A stretch of 64,000 nt of DNA from Pithys albifrons albifrons. Its lineage: Eukaryota; Chordata; Aves; Passeriformes; Thamnophilidae. Positions 1 through 12,420 of the stretch are shown piece by piece. The position numbers and the translations under genes were made by a program. Below the pieces are notes generated by a model. That model was given only the letters and a program-made list of their open reading frames with translations, searched no databases and was not told the DNA's origin. Location of the stretch: assembly GCF_047495875.1 (NCBI RefSeq), contig NC_092464.1:27188865-27252864 (forward strand), given 5' to 3'. Position 1 is the first letter of the stretch. Each line of letters opens with the position of its first letter.

Positions 1-3000
1 ACCACAATTTCTGGATAATTTCTAGTTCATAAAATCATGACTTATATTTTGTTCTTTTCATGTATTTTTCATTTACTGGGTTTGAAATACCACGGCACTC
101 ACTCACTCACAAAAAAGAGGCTCGGTTATCATTTTACACTCTTCACATTAGTGACACCAAACTTTTTTTAAGAAGATCACACTCTTTTGGGAAACAAGAA
201 ATATTGCCACATGTTTTCTGAAGAAAGCAACTGTTCCAGCTCTCTGAGTTACTCCAGGAACAATTTCCCTAGTTGTTAAAGAGGCTGTACAATTCTGTCA
301 GTTTTAGTCAAGGCCAGAGTAGCTTTTTGGTTTTTTTTTGTCTTTGGTGTGATTCACATACTTAGGTATCCTGCATGTAGTTTTCTTTCTCTTAGGGAAA
401 GGTCTGCCTATGTGTTATCAACTACAAACTTCAAGTTATCAACAAATTATGGAAGTTACACTTTAAATATAGGAACTTAAAGACATCAGCGTAGCTCTCT
501 GTCTGCATTCATAGAGGGTAAATGTGTTTGACATGGCATCATTATATTTATATAAACAATATAGCCTTGCAATGCTGAAAGTGTTGTTATATCTAATTGT
601 TTGACCTCTTTCTCTTTTTTTCTTTATTTTTTTTAATATGGTATACAGGATTTAATTTTAATTGGTTGTTACCCTTGCTGTTCGATTATGGCCTCCCAGA
701 GATCTTTATAAATAACATGTTACAGCACAATGTTGTATTCATTTCAGTCAGTAAAAACAATTTCAACAGAGATTGTTTGTTTATTTCATTATATTTGGAG
801 GGAAAATTTAGTGGAAAAAGTGCAAAGAAAACAATGATAGCTTTTTAAAGAGCTCATTAAAAAATAGCATCTTATATTCTACTTACCTCTATGATGTAGA
901 AGGCAATATATTTTAAGCAAAAGACCTACACTGACTTCAAGACTTTCCTTTCTTGACTAGTTAATGCCTGTCAACATGAGGCTCAGAGATACATAAAAAA
1001 ATCAATCAAGACCCACCTTTCTCCACTTTGACCTAGACTGAGAATGACGGAGAGAGGTGAAGACAGAAATGGTACCTTCATCATTCCCAGAATTAGTGTG
1101 GTCCAGAAAATTCTTAATTCTATCACTTTTAATATTTTACTTCAAAGCATCTAAAACCAGTGGAGCAATCCATAGAGTTAAAGGGGAAATTTACTGTGAG
1201 TCAGAATGACAAAATCTAGTGCTCCAAATAAAGTGAGTACAAATAAAGTGTAAGTGGAGCTGTACAAGACATAATGTCATGCTTGAAGCTTTTCTTCAGT
1301 GAGCTCTTAAAGTGACAAGTGGTACAAATTTTTTTCAGTCTGAGAACCCGGAATGAGGACTGTGAAATTTTAAGACACATTTCAGTACAACGATTTTGCA
1401 CCTGAAATATCTTATGTCATGATACATACTCGAGAATAAAAAGAAATCAGGCACACTTATTTTATACTATGTATCTGTATCTAACTGAGTAAAACTCCTA
1501 CCAAGACTAATCTTAAAAAATGTTTTGTGTGAAGCTCATTCAAGAGAGAACAAAACTAAATTACAAAAACATCAGAATACTTGTGCTTTACATACTTTAT
1601 GGGCTAGAGGTACCTTAGGTGCATGGCTAGGTTTCATAACAGTGCCTGTTTTCCTGCGCTAAATATGTCTTTGACCAAAAGCATATTTTTTACATGTCTT
1701 ACATGTTACTCTGTGTGCACATGTGTAGGAGGGGACGATTACTGCTCCACACAAAATTCAGTCATTCAGACTAAATGAAAAGGCAGTGTTCCTCATCTGG
1801 TGAGTTGGGCAAGCAACAAATAGCCCTTCCCTTGAGGACCTGCTGACAAGCTACAGTGTGTTTGCTTTTCTGGGCCATTTCGCTTAAATAAAACTTTAAG
1901 CAGGTGATTTAGTTCCTTCAGTGAGTCTCAGAGAGAGATTATTGTGGCAGGTGGTCCTTGTTGCTACCATGCTTGATTGGTACAGAAAACCTATTCACTT
2001 ATATTCATGGATAACTTTCCAGTTTCACCCTCCCTAGAGTACTGCTCTTTCAAGAACCACTTTTAAGTTCTCTTATGTAGATGAAGTTCAGGCTGGCCCC
2101 TTTTGCATTCTTGTGTTTAATTTTGACTACACAGTAAATATGTGAATAGAATCATACCCAATGATGAAGGCAAATATTCCACTCTCAGATGCTTTAAGGG
2201 TTCTTCACCATCAACAAAAGGCAGCAGATGGGTCTGTTTGCTTATTTGTTTTTAAGAGAGGGAGAAAACAAAAGTGATTTTACGATATTTTATCCTGATT
2301 TGTATGGGGCATTGGGGTACAGAGGTCTATGTCAAGTTTGCCTCAGGCTTTTGCATTGCATAAACTGCTTGTGCTTGTTTAAGGCAATATTTCCATGTGT
2401 AGATTTTTTTCTTTTCCAGTAGGAAATATTTCAAGATGATTCCTTGCCCTGTTCCTCAGCCAATGTTTCATATCTTTTGAGAAATGTCTTGCCTGTAGAT
2501 TGCTAACCCCTTAAAGTCTCTGATCCATTCTGTGTTTACCTAAGCTGTTTACTTTTGGTCAGTGCTCTCTGCTCATGGATATAAAAAAACCCAAAACAAA
2601 CAAAATACAACATCAAAAAACCCAGTCTCTTCAAGGCATCAAGATTGGGTTCACCATAAGAGAGGAATAAAAGAGTTAAAACTCATACCTGAGACTGAAT
2701 GCACTGGACTAAGTATCACTACCTAAAGGCTGTCAAAGATTGGGGTCTATTCTGGAATCTACTTCTTGCTCGCTGATTTTAGTTTATGCAGAGACATTAA
2801 TATTCATAATTGGGATTTACTCTGAGCCAAACTGTAGACCTACTATAGTTTTGTTTGCTGATGCAACAGATGCTTGGGGAAAAAATAAAATGGTATTAGT
2901 CTGACAATGAAAATATCAGCTGCTATTATGCAATTCAATATATTTAATCTTGATCCTGGATGTACTTATATTTAGAATAGCTTTTTTTTTGTCTGATGTA

Positions 3001-6000
3001 TTCGATTTTCTCCATCAAGTCCATTATCAAAGGGCAAAGGCTAAACAAGCAGTAAAGGAAAAACAGGGGTATCTGCCTAACCTCCAAATGTGTCTGTAAC
3101 TCACAGCCAGATTTTAAGGGAACTTAGGGGAGTTAGATACATCAACTTAGCTGTTATTCATCTACTGTCTTGCCCCACCTCTTTTGCACAGAATCTCCAT
3201 AACTATAATGTAGGTTTTCTGTCTGTAGTTAAGCATATCTCACTTGATATGCTTATATATGGTATATAATGGCCTGTGAGAAACTACAAATCAAAGCAAA
3301 ATCCCTATGCTGAAGATGGGTAAGTGGTCTCTCATCTCTTTCTCTCTAAAAATGTCATCTTCATATTCATTATCCATTCTTTTTTTTACTCACTTGTGAA
3401 AGACAGGAAGAATTCCTTCCTGTCCAGGTGTAGTCAGGAGGCCCTGAGTCTAGAAAACAAAGCTAAAAGTGGAGGAGAATAAACTAAAATGACAGAAAGA
3501 AGAGAAAAATTGAGATATGAACAAAAAAAAAAAGTAAGAAAGCAAGAAATTTAGTTCTGCTAATTTTTTTTTTACCATTTTTACTAATAAAAATATTTTT
3601 TAATTGTAAAAACAGAGCTTTCTAGAGTTTCCATTTCATTAAAAAATACAGATAAATTCCTCTGGGATGCATAATTTTATATATAAATGAAGGATTTTTA
3701 AGTGAAACCAACCTGCACATTTCAAAGAATTTTTGTATAAAATTTTCTATCAGTTATAAATCATAGATACATTGTAGAAAGATACACTTTCTGCTCCCAG
3801 TTTATTGCCATATGGTGAATTATCAGCTGTCACTATTGTAGTTGATTTCTTAGTGGTTGATTTGCCCAGTATCAGACAGGAAACATGAGACAGAACTAGG
3901 AAGAGCAGACATTTTCCCAGTCCCGACTTTGGCAAGTTTATTTTCTTCCCTCTGATTTTATTGACTGCATTTCTATCAGCAATCCTCTCCTGGCTCAGTG
4001 TTACCTTTAAGTGAACAGCTGTAACCTCAGAGATCTTTGCCCATACTTCCACAAAGACTTGGTGATTACTGTTTTCAGCTGACAAAAAAGCTTATTTCCA
4101 GCTTGGCCACAACTTAAAGCAGCATCTTGCGTTTCATAAGATAGACAAGACCTCTGAGGAACAGGCTGTTCTCTGATTGTCAGAGTAAGATGCTAGTGTT
4201 TCTGCCTTTCCTTCATTTCTCTTTATTTAGGCCTCATTTATGTAACCATCCAAGCAGAAGATGGAATAGTTATTTACCAGAAAACTGAAAGAAAGGCATG
4301 ATGTTACCATAGGAAAGTAGGGTTCAATAATTCGACTTAAAGTGTCAGAGAGAAACAGCGGTCACCAAAGCAAAATTCTCAGCCCTGGTGTGATCTTCTA
4401 TAAGCTGTGACAAAGCTAGAAGTAATGGCTGTGTCAGTAGGGAGGGGGAGGAGGCCAGCACTTGCTCACAGTAGCCTCCTCATGCATCACTGTCAAACAG
4501 GTTGTAGAGAAAAAGCAGCAAATCCTCACTGTGAAATTGTTTCTCAGACTCAAGCAGTGGCAGCAGCAATGTAGTCTGCTGCTCGTGTAGAGGTGTCAGC
4601 AAAGGGAACAAAGGTAACTGCATGGAAACAACTGCTTGCTGAACCCATTTAAACAATATCTGTGCAATGTTAGTAAAAAAGCTGCACAGTACAAAGATGG
4701 AGGAGGAGTATATTGAGTGTGAGTATGGAGATATAAGGCATGAGAGAGAGATAATGACTATGCTTTAGAAAAGGAAAACGCTTCAGCTGACACTGTAATG
4801 TGCTGCTCAGCACATGCTGCAAGGCAGTGAGAAGCAGACTTCAGGTAGGGTACCCATCTCTTGTTAGGGCCTGGAATGTACTCTTCACAGTAAAACAGAA
4901 ACTGCCAGAAGCTGACCAACCTGCCTGAATTATAAAAATAATCAGCACTTAGACATGTATCATGACAAATATTTCTGTTTGTCTTTGTTAGAACTGCTTG
5001 ATTGCAATGTTCTGGGTCTCCCGAGGAAGCGAGAGTGAGCAAAGTCAGTATCAGACCTGGCCTCCCCAAAAGGAACATAAGGAATAACAAGAGTTTCTCT
5101 CTCCTTTAGGCCTGATAACACAGGGAATTCATAGTCAGAAACATGAGGTTTTGGTGTCATTGAGTATTTTATGGTGAACCCCCTTTAGCTCATCTATGCA
5201 AAAAAATCTGATTTCTCTAAACTATATAGGTCCTGTCTGCCTTGCAAATAACAAATTAGAAATGGGAATTTCTGAACCTGCTCCATTTCATTTGTATCCA
5301 GGAATTCCGACTGCAAGACAAAAGAAGGGCATGGTTCAGTGTGGTTTCCTGTGCATATTAAGTAGATTCATATCCTTTTAATGAAAGCAGACTGTGTAGT
5401 CCATCTCAGGCTTTCTCAGCTCTGTAAAAAGATCATTCCCTCCACAACACTGTGGGTTTTAATTTGACTTTATAGTCACCACAACTTTGATGTATGCAAA
5501 TAAAAACAAGGAAATAAAACATTGGCTTCATATAGAATCACTATTGTTATGCAATTTTTGCTGCCCTTTGTTTAATACTGGCATCCAATAAATAGTTATT
5601 GTTAATAATATAAGTAGAACTGTAATTGAAATAAATTTAATTCCCACTGAAATATGTGATGTCTTTATGAGTAGACTGTGCTGTCCTATGGGACAAATTA
5701 TTACATACAAGTAGGGTGGAGAATTAGAGTGTAAGCTCCATGAAGGAAAACGTGGGAAGATGTCTGAAAATTTAAAAAGTATGAAAATGTAAAATTTGGC
5801 CAGAATTCACTCTTCATATATTTATTATGCTAGTGTTTCTTTAAATGTTCTTTTCATTCATAGCTTACGTATATATGTGCAGCCCACTTCTTAATCAGGC
5901 TACTTTTGTTACTTTTGTTTCTTGTGTTTGGAAGAATCAGAAATTTAAGTTCATGAAAGCTCCTACTCTCTCTTTCAAAAACTTAGTAAACTCACTGGTT

Positions 6001-6487
6001 CTAAAGCAAAAATTTCAATATGTTCTATTTCTTCCATAAATAGCTAAACAAGGAATCTATTAAAAAAAAAAGACAACCACATTTAAAAACCTGTGCTTAT
6101 AAACTTAATTGCTTCCATCAGTTTGTAAGCTGACTGATAGAATCTCTTGACTAAATATGAGAGTCAGCTGACTAGGAGGACTCCTGCTCTTGCCTTTGTA
6201 AGACAGTTACCAATTTGTTTTGCTGTGTCTACTGGTTATACCTGTTGGAGTAGCACTTTAGATTTTCGCTCTTTCTGCCAAGTAACTGCAAAACCTGGAC
6301 ATTAATGAGGTTTATATACCTTTATGTATACTTTATATACCTGAAATAATCAAACTGTAACTACACTTCAAATATTTGCAATTATACAGTGTTATCAAGA
6401 ACAGACATTACTTTTCAAAAAAAAATCCAATTTTTGTTTTATAAGCCTGAAAAGAGAATAATCATGAACATAAATTAATGTGTAGTA
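1..6487. other. Non-coding AT-rich DNA, no gene seen
   Basis: I see no recognisable gene or interspersed repeat in this stretch. Open frames reach at most about 111 codons (3750-4085 and 4758-5090, both minus), and neither has a recognisable domain. Short A or T runs and an A/C-rich patch near 2581-2630 are present. One perfect hairpin at 3230-3255 is listed separately. A somewhat G+C-richer patch lies around 4440-4640 with no feature I can name. Very diverged repeats or conserved non-coding elements could be hidden here and would not be visible by eye. Confidence 0.6.
3230..3255. repeat. Perfect 10-bp inverted repeat, 6-nt loop
   Basis: The left arm TAAGCATATC (3230-3239) is the exact reverse complement of GATATGCTTA (3246-3255), separated by six bases. 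A TA-rich patch follows directly. The arms are AT-rich and short, so this may be chance or a relic of a small DNA element. No conserved promoter or terminator context is seen. Confidence 0.55.
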
Positions 6488-7796
6488 ATGATGAATTTTA
6501 GTAAACATTTGGAACTAGATGGGGTTCACCTTAGGGTGATGAGGGAGCTGGCGGAAGAGCTTGCCAAGCCACTCTCCGTCATCTACCAACAGTTCTGGCT
6601 CTCTGGGGAGATGATTGGAAGTTGGCAAATGTCACGCCAATCCACAAGAAGGGCTGCAGTGAGGACCTGGGCAACTACAGGCCTGTCAGCCTGACCTCAG
6701 TGCCTGGCAAGGTTATGGAGCAGATCATCCTGAGTGCAATCACACAGCACCTTACAGGACGGACAAGGGCTCAGACCCAGCCAGCACAGATTTAGGAAGG
6801 GCAGGTCCTGTCTGACCAACCTGATATCCATTTATGATCAGGTGACCTACCTGGTGGGTAAGGTAAGGCTGTGGATGTGGTCTACCTGGACCTCAGCAAA
6901 GTCTTTGACACTGTCTCCCACAGCATACTGTTGGATAAGCTGGAAGCCTGTGGCTTGGACAGGGGCACTCTGTGCTGGGTTAAGAGCTGGATGGATGGCA
7001 GGGCCCAGAGAGTGCTGGTGAATGGTGCTGTGTCCAGCTGGCATCCAGTCACCAGTGGTGTCTCCCAGGGATCAGTGTTGGGCCCAGTTTTGTTTAACAT
7101 CTTTATTGATGATTTAGATGAGGCGATTGAGTCCATCATTAGCAAGTTTGCAGATGACACCAAGTTGGGAGGGAGTGTTGACCTACTGGAAGGAAGGAGG
7201 GCTCTGCAAAGGGACCTTGATAGGCTGAAGATATGGGCTGATTCCAATGGGATGAAGTTCACAAGGCCAAGTGCTGGGTCCTGCACTTTGGCCACAACAA
7301 CCCCCTGCAGTGCTACAGGCTGGGCACAGAGTGGCTGGAGAGCAGCCATACGGAAAGAGACCTGGGGGTTTGGATTGACAGGAGGCTGGACATGAGCCAG
7401 CAGTGTGCCCAGATGGCCAAGAAGGCCAATGACATCTTGTCCTATATCAAGAATGGTGTGGCCAGCAGGACCAGGGAAGTGATCCTTCCCCTGTACTCAG
7501 TGCTGGTGAGGCCACGCCTTGAGTATTGTGTTCAGTTCCAGGCCCCTCAGTTTCGGAAAGATACTGAGGTGCTGGAGCAGGTCCAAAGAAGAGCAGCAAG
7601 GTTGGTGAAGGGGCACAAGTCCTATGAAGAAAGGCAGAGGAACCTGGGGTTGTTTAGCCTGGAGAAGAGGAGGCTCAGAGGAGACCTTATCACTCTTTAC
7701 AACTACCTGAAAGGATGTTGTAGCCAGGTGGGGATTGGTCTTTTCTCTCAGACAACCAACAGTAGGACAAGAGGGCACGGGCTTAAGCTCTGCTAG
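6488..7796 (+). pseudogene. CR1 ORF2 reverse-transcriptase remnant
   Basis: This is the coding remnant inside the CR1 copy. The endonuclease domain that precedes the RT in CR1 ORF2 is missing because of 5' truncation. Frame changes fall between about 6694 and 6871 and again near 7255-7265, just after the sequence GMKF. The last open block runs 7392-7793 and contains [12 protein letters not shown] and [13 protein letters not shown], typical of the CR1 thumb and C-terminal region. A TAG at 7794 is a nonsense change, since recognisable CR1 protein similarity (for example a FFTERV block) continues past it. At least two frameshifts and internal stops rule out a functional enzyme. No ATG here is a real start. 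Confidence 0.93.
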
Positions 7797-8029
7797 GGGA
7801 AGTTGAGGTTGGATATCAGAAAAAAATTCTTTACAGAGAGAGTAATCAGGCATTGGAATGGCCTGCCCAGAGAGGTGGTGGATTCTCCAAGCCTGGAGGT
7901 TTTTAAGGTGAGACTGGGTACGGCACTGAGTGCCATAATCTAGTAATCAAAGTGGGGTTGGATTAAGGGTTGGACTTGACGATCTCAGAGGTCTTTTCCA
8001 ACCCAATCGATTCTATGATTCTGTGATTG
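6488..8029 (+). mobile_element. CR1 LINE, 5'-truncated, ORF2 RT region broken
   Basis: A 5'-truncated copy of the avian CR1 non-LTR retrotransposon. Full CR1 ORF2 encodes an endonuclease and reverse transcriptase that copy the element's RNA into nuclear DNA; this copy keeps only the RT and C-terminal parts. The reading moves through three frames: an N-terminal RT part from 6488 in one frame with a stop inside, the RT core at 6871-7395, and the C-terminal part at 7392-7796. The core shows [14 protein letters not shown] and FADDTKLGG; the FADD box (7147-7158) is the catalytic box, where many RTs have YADD. A TAG stop at 7794 interrupts homology that continues downstream. The 3' UTR ends in the CR1-type tail (ATTCTATG then ATTCTGTG). 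It is dead but fairly well preserved. The exact 5' edge is uncertain by about 20 bases. Confidence 0.96.
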
Positions 8030-10717
8030 AGCATTCTTTTAAAAAACACAATCATAAGCTCCACAATAATTTAAACTCTTATCCACCTATAGTTGCTGGT
8101 GAATTAAATGAAAAAAAAAAAGTAGGAGTATATTTAAAACACAAATGATTTTACATGTTGTGAACTAAAATAATTGTATTTATATCATGACTATAAAAGG
8201 TAAGCTTTTTTTCCATTTTATTTTGTATGGTTGAAGATTTGGGGAGTGAATAAGGTCTTATACCTTTATTAATTCAGTCTTTATTGTGCATTCCTAAAAG
8301 CAAAATAAAAATATGCCTAATAGGCACAGTTTGACTGTGAATTAAAAATATTTCCCATCAAAATATTAAGAAATGCAGAAGTACACAGCACTCAGAAATA
8401 TTTCTTTAATAGCATGTTCGTGAGTTGAAAGACTGAAAAAGTACCATGTGATAAAATTGCAATTTCCATAGTAACCTTGATTGTTTTTAATAACAAGGTG
8501 CTAAGAAACATAAAACATGGTTTGATTGGCAGCTGCCCTAAGGCATCAGCTCAACTAAAATGCATTTTTGTTTATCAAGTTACAGATTATTTTATTCTTG
8601 CTGCTGATTTCACCATTAGATTTTCAATGTCTAGAGTTTTGTAATAGGTTCTAAAATCAGTAATTTTCAAAAATTAGAACTCCCCATAGATGTAAAAGGT
8701 AGAAGTGTTACTGGGTTTGGCCTGTGTTTGCAAAGGTTTAGAGAAATGAGAGGCTTGTAATTCCTTCTGTTAGCAATTTTTTTTTACTGAAGATTCCCCA
8801 GCTTCAACATCTTTATGCACTTTCCAGCATGACAATAACTTGCACTCATCACGTCTTGTTAGCAACCCTCTCTTTTCTGTTTGTTCCAAGTATCTGTTGT
8901 CCATATGGAGCTGCCTGATTACAGTGTTTTCCGTAGGAACGTTCACATCAGAGACAAATCAGCTGTTTTAATAATTGCAATTCTAACATCATGTGGCTAA
9001 GTATTCTATGTTTGCTCTGCTTGGGTATTGGCAACAAGGTATATGGTGGAAATGGTATCTACAATGAAAATAAATGACACAGGATCCACCAATCAAAAAA
9101 ATTGAGACAGATGGATTTAATTTAAGTTTTTTCTGAATGTCTTGGTTACTAGACCAGATATATCAAGCCACACCCAATACTGCTGTTGCTCTGGAGAAAT
9201 GGGATTCCTATAAATCTTTCACATCTTTTGCTATATGGTTATTATCCCCCAAATCAGGAAGTCAGATTTTTTTTTTTACTGAGCCTAAAAGTAAGAGAAA
9301 GGAAGAATGCGGCGAGTTTTCCCTCATCTATCAAAAGTCACCCTGTATCCTTCTCTGGTCAGATCTTTTCCAAAAGTGAGTCAGAGCTCCCTTCTTTTTA
9401 ACTTCAGCTTCAGCCTAAAATAACTTTGTGAGGTGATGTTGATTTCTCAGCCTGTGCTCTCTCCTCCTCCACTGGACTTCTCACATGCCGACACATCAAT
9501 TTTCTCCTTCAGACTTCCTTTCAAAACTGATGGACTGGAAGCCTGCTTTGGTAGCAGTGCTCCAGGGGGGCAGCTCAGACACACTCTGCCATACGTATGC
9601 AGTCACACTCCAAACCTATTTCTGCTTCTGCTACTTCAAGCCTATCTCTGTGACTACACAGTGAAGGCATTTTTTATTACTTTCTCTACTATTTCTCATA
9701 TGTAACAGTGGTCTTTGATAATAATTTGTTCCCTTCTTTATTCTTAGGTTACTTTATAGCTACAGCTTCGGCAGTTCAAAACTCTTTAAAATCAGAACAG
9801 CAGCTTTTCTGCTGAGTTAATGACATCATACGCTGAGTTAAGAAACTGTGATATGAGATCTACACCACTTTGCACTGCTAATAGGGTGTCATAAAATCAT
9901 CATGGTGATAACGCTTCTCCAGTTAAGTTTCAGTGGTTACTTTATTATGTCACTAATCTGATCAGGCCCACTCCTGCAGAGTCGTTGCATAAACTCTCCA
10001 GATGAAGAAACCTGGAATGAAACTTCAGAGTTGAATGCATCCAGAATAATCTTCCTGTACTTTTCACATTTTGCTTGGCTTTTCTTAATCAAGCCAGCTA
10101 CAGCTATAGTTCACAATTCTTGTGCCATTTCATGAGCATTGGGAGAATAATAATGTTTTCATTGATACCACCAAAGCCAAAAGAAAATCTATGCAACATT
10201 CAGTAAATGCAATCTTCAGTAAAGAGAAAACAATATAATGGTAATAGGGAAAAATGCACCAAATGCTCAGAATAAGGAAAAGAAGTCACAACAAATATAA
10301 CATGAGTTAAAAGATACTGAAAGACTATTTTTAAAGGCAATATTCATACCTTACCATTCAATCATTTCAGAGTCATCAGTGTAGAGACCATACCAACAGA
10401 TTAGGTGATACAACATCATCATAATTACCACAAAATTACATACATAATTACTACTTCATGTTGGTGTATGACCAAAAGATTTATGATACACACATCAGAG
10501 TACAGCTGGAAATGGTGGTGTGGTAGTGCAGGCCCAGACTAGCTGGTGTATATAGCTCTATGAAGAAAGAGTTTCTTCCCCTTCTGCTTACCACTGTTAC
10601 ACTATTCCAACTAGTAGTGATAATTTTCAGACTGTTCTTTTGCTGGAAAGTGTTTGGATAAGGGACAGTCCATATATCATTAGAAAGTTACATTTGCTAT
10701 CATGAATCAGCTTGTCA
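8030..10717. other. Non-coding DNA, nothing recognised
   Basis: No gene or repeat is recognised between the CR1 tail and the next hairpin. Small open frames at 9137-9401 and 9433-9705 overlap each other or lie in pyrimidine-rich DNA and have no recognisable domain. A-rich and T-rich runs occur near 8109-8121 and 9269-9278. Confidence 0.6.
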
Positions 10718-10749
10718 AATAAGTTCATTACTACAATAATGAACTTATT
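10718..10749. repeat. Perfect 13-bp inverted repeat, 6-nt loop
   Basis: The arm AATAAGTTCATTA (10718-10730) and its exact reverse complement TAATGAACTTATT (10737-10749) flank the loop CTACAA. This is the longest perfect short-loop hairpin I found. It is too short for a typical microRNA precursor and has no U-run of the kind expected for a polymerase III terminator. It could be a cruciform-prone palindrome or a fold-back left by replication slippage. Confidence 0.7.
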
Positions 10750-10877
10750 GGGCCCAGAAAAATCCCAGGTACATACAGATCTGTGGCTAGTAATGTGCTA
10801 AGTATTGTTCTTACACATCAGTCTTTTAAGCATAGTACACTATATAGATGTATATATGCATTTCATGTGTGCATATA

Positions 10878-11222
10878 CATCATCATCATTGTGGCTAGGC
10901 TTCATGAACGAAGATTTGGGAAGGGCACTATCCACACTTGCTGCAAGTGTGCTGGTGGCTAAAAAGGCCGAGTCAAGTCTGGTTGCAAAAGGAACAGCGG
11001 AATATCTCCTTTGGCGATATTGGTGAGCAACAGTTCGTTCTACATTGTCTTTTCTCCTCAAGACTGATTCTGGCTCCAGACATTATATTGCAGTAAAGAC
11101 TCTGTATGCCTTTGCTAACTTGTTGTCTATCTCTTGTCAGTCTTACCTTCTGAGGAAATGATGCTTCCCAGATAGGTGACCTGCTGGACTGACTTAAGCT
11201 CTGATTTGCCTATGGTGGTGTG
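10878..11222 (-). mobile_element. Relic of a non-CR1 LINE (ORF2 C-terminal part)
   Basis: Read on the minus strand, two blocks resemble the end of a LINE ORF2 that is not CR1. The first, near 11180-11100, reads TYLGSIISSEGKTDK and, after a frameshift, LAKAYRVF. This matches the Y-L-G-S...G...D...I...A...F pattern that follows the RT palm in one group of vertebrate LINE proteins. The second, near 11010-10930, has a Cys-x2-Cys pair, then GLFSHQ and further Cys residues, like the zinc-finger tail of the same proteins. The segment normally between them is largely missing, so the copy is internally deleted. Stops and frameshifts make it inactive. I cannot assign the clade (RTE-like is only one possibility), and the 3' edge at the (GATGAT)-like run is approximate. 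Confidence 0.6.
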
Positions 11223-12033
11223 TGTGTATATATTACATGTAGTTCACTTCTATGTGTATGTATAATGTATCTATACCCTTTAAAGTAGTGAACTGTTAAG
11301 TTCCATACTATTTCCAAAGTTCTAGTGGCTTAACACGTTCCTTTCAGACAAGATCATTCTGAAGAAATTGACTGTGAAATAAAGAAACACAAAATTACAC
11401 TTTATTAATGAAAGAAGTTACACACAGGGGAAAAACTGTTGATTACAGTCTCAGTGTTCTCATCACACATATGAATACTGGTCTCAGCTCTTTGTGCTTT
11501 GTACTTTAGACCAGACAATCTTCCTAGGTGTCTCCACTGACTACTGTATCATAGTCTTTTGAGATTTCCAAACAGATAATGGAATCTCTTCCCTCTTTCA
11601 CTTTTCCATGGGGGATTTTCTGTTCTACAGCTCCAGCAATTCTGTATCCTGAACAGAGACATTCAAATTTAATGGTCCTATTAGTGACAAAGTTTTGTTT
11701 CATTAAACTTCAGTCAGGAAATATAGATGGTCTTTGTGGGCTCAGTCACAGCTACTCAGACACAGGCAGCTCACCAGGTGCCCTTTTCCCACAAGTTCAG
11801 GAAGTACAAACTCACACAAAGCTTAAATGCAAGTAATGACCTCATACAAATACATTCCCACCAAATTACTCTCTTAGGGAGAATTGTTACCTACTTTTTT
11901 ATTATTATTATTATTTCTCAGTCTTCAAATGATTTTCTCAGACTGGGTGTGATTATGTTTAAGGTAAGAAACAAACAAATAAACAACACAAACAAGAGAA
12001 AAAAATCCACAGAACTACACATTTCTTATTTTA
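11223..12033. other. Non-coding DNA, no gene seen
   Basis: Contains a short TG/TA-rich patch near 11216-11240 and A/T-rich tracts near 11896-11912 and 11970-12005. Two overlapping open frames (11579-11836 and 11727-12059, plus) have no recognised domain, and the second runs into the neighbouring CR1. I see no gene. Confidence 0.6.
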
Positions 12034-12420
12034 TAGAATCACAGGATAATTTGTGGTAGAAGAGACCTCTGGAGATCATTTATACCCCAAGTGACCTGTT
12101 CAAAGGAAGGCTAGGTTCATAGCTGTATCTTGCTCAAGATCATTTACACGCTAGTCTTGATTATTTCCAAAGACAAAGGCTCTGCAGCCTTTTCAGACAG
12201 CTGTCATTATAATTATTTTTTTCTCATTCTATGCAATCAGAATTTGCCTCACCTGCAAAGAGTCTGGCTCCAGTTTTTTTTTTTTTTTCTGTAACTTCCC
12301 ATTCAATACTTGAAGACTGCAATTAAATCCCCTTCACTGGGGATCTTCCACCTAAACAGATGGAGTTATCTTAGTTTCCACTCATGTTATGATGTCCAGC
12401 CCCCATCATCTTGCTTTGTT
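12034..12420 (-). mobile_element. Decayed CR1 LINE 3' part
   Basis: The plus strand begins with TAGAATCACAGGATAA, the reverse complement of a CR1 3' end. It continues with blocks resembling the antisense CR1 3' region: GACCTCTGGAGATCAT, GTGACCTG, a TCTCCAAGGATGG-like block, an AAGAGTCTGGCTCCAG block and a CTTC...CTAAACAG block. The element therefore lies on the minus strand with its 3' end at the low-coordinate side, and includes the 3' UTR and the end of ORF2. It is strongly diverged and interrupted by a run of 15 T (12274-12288). No frame survives. The upstream edge near 12420 is approximate. Confidence 0.82.

Noticed and set aside
3750..5090. Minus-strand frames of 110-111 codons (3750-4085, 4758-5090)
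   Set aside because: No recognisable domain and no splice or promoter context; lengths are within what chance gives in 64 kb.
6734..7853. Several minus-strand and alternative plus-strand frames inside the CR1
   Set aside because: They are shadows of the CR1 ORF2 reading, which accounts for the region with recognisable RT motifs.
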